This document shows, piece by piece, positions 7,085 to 11,009 of a DNA stretch of 11,009 bases. The position numbers and the translations under genes were made by a program. Origin of the DNA: Bacillota bacterium (GTDB lineage Bacteria > Bacillota > Clostridia > Lachnospirales > Cellulosilyticaceae). Each line of letters begins with the position of its first letter. The first letter of the stretch is position 1. Under the pieces are notes generated by a model that ran no database searches, was not told where the DNA came from, and saw nothing but the letters and a program-made list of their open reading frames with translations. The stretch spans positions 1-11,009 of the forward strand of contig JAEXBC010000354.1 in assembly GCA_023457875.1 (NCBI GenBank). Reading direction: 5' to 3'.

Positions 7085-7777
7085 ATGGCACAAGAAACAA
7101 TACTCATCGTAGATGATGAAAAAGAAATAAGGGATTTGATTGAGATTTACCTTAAAAATGAAGGATATGTAGTAGAAAAGGTAACTACAGGCTTAGAAGC
7201 ATTGCAATTAATAGAGGAAAAGCGAGTCGATTTAATTATACTGGATATTATGCTGCCAGTCATAAATGGCATAGATGTTTGTCTCAAAATAAGAGAACAC
7301 CATAACACGCCTATCATTATGTTGTCAGCCAAGGTAGAAGATATCGATAAAATATTAGGCCTATCAGTGGGGGCAGATGATTACCTTGCCAAACCCTTTA
7401 ATCCATTAGAGCTGATCGCAAGGGTGAAAGCGCAGTTACGTCGGTTCACAAAATTAAACCATACATATAGTAATCCTAAGGTATTAGAACAAGATAATCT
7501 TACCTTCAATCTAGAGATAGGAAAGGTCTATAAAAATGGAGAAGAAGTTAATTTAACACCTACAGAAATGAGCATTTTAAAATTGCTTTGGATGAATAAG
7601 GGAATGGTATTTAAGATAGAAACCATTTATGAGCGTGTTTGGGGACAAGAGTATTTTGATAATAATAATACAGTCATGGTGCATATTCGAAAGCTTAGAG
7701 AAAAAATAGAAGATAACCCAAGAACGCCAGATTACATCTATACAGTATGGGGCGTAGGTTATAAGTTTGGTGAATAG
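7085..7777 (+). CDS. OmpR/PhoB-family response regulator
   Basis: 230 residues, the normal length, ATG with GAGGTGA at 7074-7080. The receiver domain (4-120) has the acidic pair Asp10/Asp11, phosphoacceptor Asp54 in LIILDIMLP, the Ser81 switch residue and Lys103 in the LAKPF motif, so it should be fully active. The C-terminal winged helix (about 135-228) includes LTPTEMSILKLLWMNKG and the recognition-helix region NTVMVHIRKLREKI, ending in VWGVGYKF. Partner of the kinase encoded just upstream. The closest familiar relatives are VanR-type regulators. Likely targets include its own operon through the direct repeats at 2868-2910, which is inference. It is the last gene of its operon: an inverted repeat able to terminate transcription lies at 7852-7897. 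Confidence 0.93.
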   Translation: MAQETILIVDDEKEIRDLIEIYLKNEGYVVEKVTTGLEALQLIEEKRVDLIILDIMLPVINGIDVCLKIREHHNTPIIMLSAKVEDIDKILGLSVGADDYLAKPFNPLELIARVKAQLRRFTKLNHTYSNPKVLEQDNLTFNLEIGKVYKNGEEVNLTPTEMSILKLLWMNKGMVFKIETIYERVWGQEYFDNNNTVMVHIRKLREKIEDNPRTPDYIYTVWGVGYKFGE

Positions 7778-7790
7778 ATTAAAAATAGTT

Positions 7791-7825
7791 AAAAAATAAT
7801 AAAGTTTAGATAAAAAAATAATAAA
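7791..7825 (+). repeat. 13-bp A-tract direct repeat upstream of the MarR promoter
   Basis: AAAAAATAATAAA occurs at 7791-7803 and 7813-7825, 22 bp apart (two helical turns), just upstream of the -35 box at 7840. Phased A-tracts in this position can act as a curved DNA or UP-like element that strengthens the promoter. The composition is so AT-rich that chance is possible. Confidence 0.4.
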
Positions 7826-7839
7826 TTCACATAAAAAGA

Positions 7840-7868
7840 TTGACAATAATAAAAAAAGGTAATATATT
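7840..7868 (+). promoter_or_regulatory. Near-consensus sigma-A promoter for the marR-flavoprotein operon
   Basis: TTGACA at 7840-7845 and TATATT at 7863-7868 are separated by exactly 17 bp. Transcription should start around 7875. The -10 box lies within the left arm of the inverted repeat at 7852-7897, so a protein bound there would block polymerase. This is the usual arrangement for MarR self-repression. Confidence 0.75.
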
Positions 7869-7897
7869 GCATATTAAAGTAATATATTACCTTTTTT
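7852..7897 (+). terminator. 17-bp inverted repeat: terminator of the two-component operon overlapping the next promoter
   Basis: AAAAAAGGTAATATATT (7852-7868) and AATATATTACCTTTTTT (7881-7897) pair perfectly across a 12-base loop, with a terminal T-run. For transcripts coming from the kinase/regulator operon this can fold as an intrinsic terminator. Transcripts starting at about 7875 contain only the right arm and escape it. The same DNA is the likely MarR operator. Confidence 0.6.
7859..7890 (+). promoter_or_regulatory. Paired palindromic MarR operator candidates
   Basis: GTAATATATTAC (7879-7890) is a perfect 12-bp palindrome. GTAATATATTGC (7859-7870) is the same site with one change, placed 20 bp (two turns) upstream over the -10 box. 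Two stacked dimer sites on one DNA face fit cooperative binding by the MarR-family protein encoded 57 bp downstream. The binding itself is inferred. Confidence 0.6.
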
Positions 7898-7946
7898 ATT
7901 GCTACATAAAGTATTACCGCTTTAATGCACAGGGGGTGTAAGTTTT

Positions 7947-8435
7947 ATGAATACACAGAAGATAGATCATTTAAGAGATACTACTCCAGATAAGTTTATA
8001 TTTGGGTCGATTCATGTACTTGCAAATAAAATTCAAATGCTTGCTGATAAGGGGCCAGGCGATATTAGCTTTAAGCAGTGGTTACTTCTGATTATGATTA
8101 TGCAATTTTATGGTGAGGCGCCTACATTATCAGAGGTGGCAGAAGAGATAGGGTCATCAAGACAAAATGTAAAACAGTTAGCACTTAAGTTAGAAGCTAA
8201 AGGGCTTCTTAGGATTGAAAAGGATAAAAAGGATGCCAGAATTTTGCGCCTTCACATATGCGAGGGATGTGAGGAGTACTTCTCAGATCAAAGAGATTAT
8301 CAGGAAAATTTCTTAAAACTCCTCTATAAAGATTTGACGTTAGAGGAAATTAGGGTGATGGCAAAGGGCATCTACAAAATGTCATGTAATATTATGGAAA
8401 TGGAAAACTTAGTCAAACAAGGAGGAAGTATATGA
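7947..8435 (+). CDS. MarR-family transcriptional regulator
   Basis: 162 residues, a typical MarR length, ATG with AGGGGGTG at 7931-7938. Dimerisation helix at about 14-35, then the winged helix-turn-helix: LSEVAEEIGSSRQNVKQLAL (61-80), KLEAKGLLRI, and the wing DKKDARILRL with the signature DxRxxxL pattern (96-101). C-terminal helices complete the dimer interface. A CEGC pair (Cys105, Cys108) directly after the wing, plus Cys147, could allow thiol or metal sensing, which would suit the redox genes downstream. It probably represses its own operon by binding the palindromes at 7859-7890. Its stop overlaps the start of the flavodoxin gene (ATGA), pointing to coupled translation. Ligand unknown. 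Confidence 0.88.
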   Translation: MNTQKIDHLRDTTPDKFIFGSIHVLANKIQMLADKGPGDISFKQWLLLIMIMQFYGEAPTLSEVAEEIGSSRQNVKQLALKLEAKGLLRIEKDKKDARILRLHICEGCEEYFSDQRDYQENFLKLLYKDLTLEEIRVMAKGIYKMSCNIMEMENLVKQGGSI

Positions 8436-8944
8436 AAACATTAATTGTGTATTTCACAAAGTATGGTGCAACTAAGGTATGTGCAAAGCGTATTGCAGAA
8501 GGAATAAAAGGTGAGGTCAACCTCATCAACATAAAAGAACAGCCTGATGTAAGTATTCAAGATTATGACAATATTGTTATAGGTTGTTCGGTATATGCAG
8601 GAATGCTTAACAAAAGGATAAAAAGTTTTTGCACGGTCCAAAGTGAGCAGTTAAAAAATAAACGGGTATTTTTGTTTTTAAGTTGTATGGATCAGACACA
8701 ACTCGATGAATACGTGAAAGCTAATCTACCAGAAGTGTTAACTAGGCAGTTACTTGCAAAAGTATCTTGTGGAGGTGCCTTTTATTTTACAAAGATGAAT
8801 TTTTTTGAGAAATTTATTATTAAAGCCATAACTAACTCCAAAAAACAACAGGCTGGACAGACACTATCAGTAGATACTAAAAAAGATATGGAAATGTTTG
8901 ATGACGCTAAGATTCAAGAACTCATTAATAGGATCAATGAATAA
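8432..8944 (+). CDS. Flavodoxin-domain protein of the HemG-like type
   Basis: 170 residues, ATG overlapping the marR stop by 4 bases, AAGGAGGA at 8419-8426. The N-terminal strand LIVYFTKYGATKVCA (4-18) carries the FMN phosphate-binding loop, and GCSVYAGMLN (51-60) is the second flavin loop. SCGGAFYFTKMNFFEKFIIK (112-131) matches the segment found in HemG-type menaquinone-linked protoporphyrinogen oxidases and related flavodoxin_5 proteins. The length agrees with that family. No haem-biosynthesis genes are nearby, so a general FMN electron carrier or quinone-linked oxidoreductase is more likely than a true HemG. Probably cytosolic or loosely membrane-associated. Five Cys are spread through the chain (17, 52, 67, 85, 113). 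Confidence 0.82.
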   Translation: MKTLIVYFTKYGATKVCAKRIAEGIKGEVNLINIKEQPDVSIQDYDNIVIGCSVYAGMLNKRIKSFCTVQSEQLKNKRVFLFLSCMDQTQLDEYVKANLPEVLTRQLLAKVSCGGAFYFTKMNFFEKFIIKAITNSKKQQAGQTLSVDTKKDMEMFDDAKIQELINRINE

Positions 8945-8983
8945 TCAAGTAGATTTAATCTTTTGATTAGAAGGAGATAAAAC

Positions 8984-9370
8984 ATGAAAAAGAGGAATAA
9001 AGGAATCATAATTGGGATAGGTGTTTTTTTAGTGCTGGGTGTTTTAATGATGCGTGGCGCTACAAAGGATATACCCACTATAAAGGCATTAACCATTAAT
9101 CCAGTGGACATCACACAAATTGAAGATGGTGAGTATCAAGGCAAATATGAATTAGGTAGGTTTTTAAGTGAAGTTAACGTAACCATTAAGGATGGAAAAA
9201 TAGTAGATATCAAGAGGCTATCAGCACCATTAGTAAAAGATGTAAGTGAAGAGTTGTTTGAAAGAATGATACAAGAGCAGCGTGTGGATGTGGATACAGT
9301 GTCAGGGGCTACAGCAAATTCTAAGGCAAATATGAAGTCAGTGGAAAATGCATTATGTCATCAAGAATAA
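8984..9370 (+). CDS. Membrane-anchored FMN-binding domain protein with flavinylation motif
   Basis: 128 residues, ATG with AAGGAGAT at 8971-8978. Residues 8-25 form a single hydrophobic anchor after a KKRNK start, placing the rest outside. Residues about 48-125 make one FMN_bind domain (DGEYQGKYE, VNVTIKDGKIVDIK). DTVSGATANS at 104-113 matches the Dxx(S/T)GAT site whose Thr (here Thr110) receives FMN through a phosphoester bond from the ApbE transferase, as in NqrC and RnfG. No ApbE gene is visible, so one must be encoded elsewhere if the site is used. It is likely a minimal extracytoplasmic flavin electron carrier fed by the cytosolic flavoproteins encoded around it. No transmembrane electron-transfer partner is encoded in the window. 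Confidence 0.85.
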   Translation: MKKRNKGIIIGIGVFLVLGVLMMRGATKDIPTIKALTINPVDITQIEDGEYQGKYELGRFLSEVNVTIKDGKIVDIKRLSAPLVKDVSEELFERMIQEQRVDVDTVSGATANSKANMKSVENALCHQE

Positions 9371-9381
9371 GGGGGTAAACC

Positions 9382-9951
9382 ATGAGCTTAGCAATATTAG
9401 ATGGCACGAAGGGAAAGAGTGTGGTTTCTGAAGCATTAATAGAGAGCCTCAACGAAATAGGCGTAATTTATAAACATTTAGAACTGGAAAATATGAATAT
9501 TAAACCCTGCAAAAGCTGCGGTGGATGTAATTATCAAACACCAGGAGAATGTGTATTAAAAGATGACACGCCACAGCTTATAAGGGCATATGTAAAAGCT
9601 GATCATATTATTACAGTAACGCCCATTTCATTTGGTGGCTATGCAGCTACTACTAAGAAAGCCCTTGATAAACTTGCTTTAACAGCTCTTCCTACCTTTA
9701 TTACCTATAAAGGAAGATTGCAACATCCTTCCCGTTATCCAAAGGAAGATCAAAAAGCATCACCTATTAATCTGACGATAGCTGTTGTTCAAGGAAATTC
9801 CCCCTTACAACAGAAAAACTTTGAAAAGCTTATCAAGGCCAATAATGAAATCATGATGATTACCAATAGACTTATATTTGTAGACGAGCAAGATGACAAA
9901 GGTACTATGAAATCTCATATTTTAAGCGCTCTTAGGGAGGTGGAAAAGTGA
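9382..9951 (+). CDS. Flavodoxin-fold NAD(P)H oxidoreductase with an iron-sulfur-flavoprotein cysteine motif
   Basis: 189 residues, ATG with GGGGGT at 9371-9376. Cys43-x2-Cys46-x2-Cys49-x7-Cys57 fits the compact CX2CX2CX4-7C motif that binds a [4Fe-4S] cluster in archaeal and clostridial iron-sulfur flavoproteins (Isf). It is followed by the DD of KDDTPQLIRAYVKADHIITV and a flavin loop TPISFGGYAATTKKALDKL (94-112). The first FMN phosphate loop is unusual: where the family has GSPRKNGNT this protein has DGTKGKSVV. Such proteins pass electrons from ferredoxin or NAD(P)H to oxygen, peroxide or unknown acceptors. It starts 11 bases after the FMN-binding gene and overlaps the next gene by 4 bases (GTGA), so all are one operon. 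Cytosolic. Confidence 0.8.
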   Translation: MSLAILDGTKGKSVVSEALIESLNEIGVIYKHLELENMNIKPCKSCGGCNYQTPGECVLKDDTPQLIRAYVKADHIITVTPISFGGYAATTKKALDKLALTALPTFITYKGRLQHPSRYPKEDQKASPINLTIAVVQGNSPLQQKNFEKLIKANNEIMMITNRLIFVDEQDDKGTMKSHILSALREVEK

Positions 9952-10610
9952 AAAGAATCCTATTATTAAACGCAAGTCCTAGGCAAAAGGGTACTTCGAG
10001 GTGCATCCTAGATTATATGAAAAAGCAAATTGAGGCAAAAGGGCATACAGCGATAGTATTAAATCTTATAGATTTTTTTGAAGAAAAAATGCCATTTGAA
10101 GAACTCATACAAGAAATGAAAGCAGTAGATAGTATAGGGTTTAGTATATCTTGTTATGTGAATACGTTTCCCTATCCTTCGATTTGGTGTTTAGAGAAAA
10201 TAGCAGATCTGATTGGAAATGAACTAAATGGGAAGAGCGTATTTGCGATAGCCCATGGAGGAATGCCTTATAAAGATGTTCATGAACCTTGTCTTATGGT
10301 ATGTGAGTGCTTTGCTGAGCAATTTGGCATGACCTGGTTAGGGGGAATCATTAGGGGTCTTTCACCTTTGATAAATGGGAAACCTTTAGAAGAAGCAGGT
10401 GGATCAGGTAAAAAGCTCATCAAAGCATTGAACCTCATGATAGACGATGTCTTACAAGAAAGAAACATATCAGCCAAGGCACAAGAGGTGATTAAGCTTG
10501 GTATGCCCAGCATAATGAATTATCCAATGGTACTTATTTTAAATGCCTTGGGAAAAAAAGATAGAAAAGCTCGAGGCGTAGTTGACTTTGATAGAAAACC
10601 ATATCTATAG
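9948..10610 (+). CDS. Flavodoxin-fold NAD(P)H-dependent oxidoreductase
   Basis: 220 residues, GTG start overlapping the previous stop, with GGGAGGTGG at 9935-9943. The N-terminus MKRILLLNASPRQKGTSRCI contains an intact FMN phosphate loop (NASPRQKGTS, 8-17), in contrast to the preceding protein. HGGMPYKD (103-110) and a Cys cluster at 115, 119 and 121 follow. The C-terminal third (about 150-220) has a helical extension ending in a basic KKDRKARG segment. It lacks the CX2CX2C iron-sulfur motif, so it probably carries FMN only. It may form a complex or a redox chain with its neighbour, since the pair is translationally coupled. The substrate is not evident. No good terminator follows before the rRNA leader. 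Confidence 0.78.
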   Translation: MKRILLLNASPRQKGTSRCILDYMKKQIEAKGHTAIVLNLIDFFEEKMPFEELIQEMKAVDSIGFSISCYVNTFPYPSIWCLEKIADLIGNELNGKSVFAIAHGGMPYKDVHEPCLMVCECFAEQFGMTWLGGIIRGLSPLINGKPLEEAGGSGKKLIKALNLMIDDVLQERNISAKAQEVIKLGMPSIMNYPMVLILNALGKKDRKARGVVDFDRKPYL

Positions 10611-10726
10611 GTAGAATTAAGCGTATAAGTCATTCATCCAAAGACTTAGTTTATACATACAAATGATTTATGGATATTTAAGTTCAGCACTTACCTCCAA
10701 AAATCTGTAAAAAGATATAAAAACAG

Positions 10727-10755
10727 TTGACTTATCCGTGATAATACTGTAACAT
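10727..10755 (+). promoter_or_regulatory. Candidate rRNA operon promoter
   Basis: TTGACT (10727-10732) and TAACAT (10750-10755) are 17 bp apart, preceded by an A-rich stretch that could act as an UP element. Transcription would begin near 10762, giving a leader of about 190 bases. The -10 matches the consensus at only four of six positions. It is the best of the candidates in this gap. Confidence 0.5.
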
Positions 10756-10821
10756 TATACGAGTCGGTACTTTTATAAACAGTAACTGACTAAGCAGTGG
10801 AGCTTATTAAAAAGCTACAAA

Positions 10822-10835
10822 TGAACTTTGAAAAC
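10822..10835 (+). promoter_or_regulatory. boxA-like antitermination sequence
   Basis: TGAACTTTGAAAAC resembles the Firmicutes rrn boxA (about TGTTCTTTGAAAAC, from memory), the RNA site for NusB/NusE that keeps polymerase from terminating in rRNA genes. It lies within the transcribed leader about 110 bases before 16S rRNA, as expected. Confidence 0.5.
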
Positions 10836-10866
10836 AAAATAGTAACTATAAAACCAGTCGATTCAT

Positions 10867-10936
10867 AGTTTCTTTTAAGGAACTTACAATCAGTACAACT
10901 TGTACTAAGTAAAATAGTCAGTAGTAGAGATACTAC
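10867..10936 (+). other. Small hairpins in the pre-16S leader
   Basis: Three stems lie in a row. AGTTTC/GGAACT (10867-10884) has a 6-base loop and one G-U pair. AGTACAA/TTGTACT (10892-10906) is nearly a full palindrome. GTAGTA/TACTAC (10921-10936) closes a GAGA tetraloop of the stable GNRA class. They may guide RNase III or other 16S 5'-end processing. Confidence 0.45.
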
Positions 10937-10948
10937 ACGGACAAACTT

Positions 10949-11009
<61 letters not shown>

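Larger units (their letters stand above)
10611..10948 (+). other. rRNA operon promoter and leader region, no protein gene
   Basis: This 338-base stretch contains no credible open frame. It holds the candidate rrn promoter (10727-10755), a boxA-like sequence (10822-10835) and several small hairpins before mature 16S rRNA. The first 100 bases after the oxidoreductase stop show only an imperfect inverted repeat and no T-tract terminator. Confidence 0.7.

Noticed and set aside
7577..7846. Antisense ORF across the end of the response regulator
   Set aside because: Overlaps a clear gene and AT-rich intergenic DNA, low-complexity Phe/Ile/Leu-rich product, no ribosome site.
8432..8944. True HemG protoporphyrinogen oxidase
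   Set aside because: Sequence type matches, but there are no haem genes nearby and it sits in a flavoprotein operon, so the specific enzyme name is not supported.
8956..8969. TAATC-TTTT-GATTA hairpin between flavodoxin and FMN-binding genes as a terminator
   Set aside because: Only a 5-bp A/T-rich stem directly touching the next ribosome-binding site, with no T-tract after it. The genes are more likely co-transcribed.
10623..10656. Inverted repeat after the last oxidoreductase as an intrinsic terminator
   Set aside because: GTATAAGTC pairs only imperfectly with GACTT...TATAC (bulge, large loop) and no T-run follows.

Overview
This window looks like low-GC Firmicutes DNA. Composition is AT-rich, Shine-Dalgarno sites are strong (AAGGAGG, GGGGGTG), and GTG, TTG and possibly ATT starts occur. 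The window ends in the first ~61 nt of a 16S rRNA gene whose 5' sequence (GAGAGTTTGATCCTGGCTC, then a GGCGTGCTTAACACATGC-type stretch) fits Clostridia. I lean towards the Lachnospirales, but that is inference. Every gene I can support lies on the + strand.

Region 1 (1-2826). This holds the 3' part of an endonuclease/exonuclease/phosphatase-fold hydrolase, a 48-codon candidate gene with no ATG/GTG/TTG start (probable ATT), a pentapeptide-repeat protein, and a ROK-family regulator with an N-terminal helix-turn-helix but degraded sugar-kinase motifs. The region closes with a perfect 16-bp hairpin terminator.

Region 2 (about 2860-7777). This is a compact envelope-signalling operon. Gene one encodes a membrane protein with eight tandem 12-residue repeats ahead of hydrophobic helices. 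Gene two encodes a membrane-anchored beta-rich protein resembling DUF4097. Genes three and four encode a VanS/VanR-like sensor kinase and an OmpR-family response regulator. Two 10-bp direct repeats 33 bp apart lie upstream of the first gene and are candidate response-regulator sites.

Region 3 (7791-10610). This is a MarR-controlled flavoprotein operon: a MarR regulator, a HemG-type flavodoxin, a membrane-anchored FMN-binding protein with a flavinylation motif, an iron-sulfur-flavoprotein-like protein with a compact cysteine motif, and a further flavodoxin-fold oxidoreductase. Gene pairs at both ends overlap by 4 nt. The promoter (TTGACA-17-TATATT) is embedded in a 17-bp inverted repeat that can serve both as the MarR operator and as the terminator for the operon before it. 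I infer a regulated redox module moving electrons between cytosolic flavoproteins and an extracytoplasmic FMN carrier. Its substrate cannot be read from the sequence.

Region 4 (10611-11009). This is a ribosomal RNA leader with a candidate promoter, a boxA-like antitermination sequence, small hairpins and the start of 16S rRNA. The flavoprotein operon therefore sits directly upstream of an rrn operon with no convincing terminator between them.
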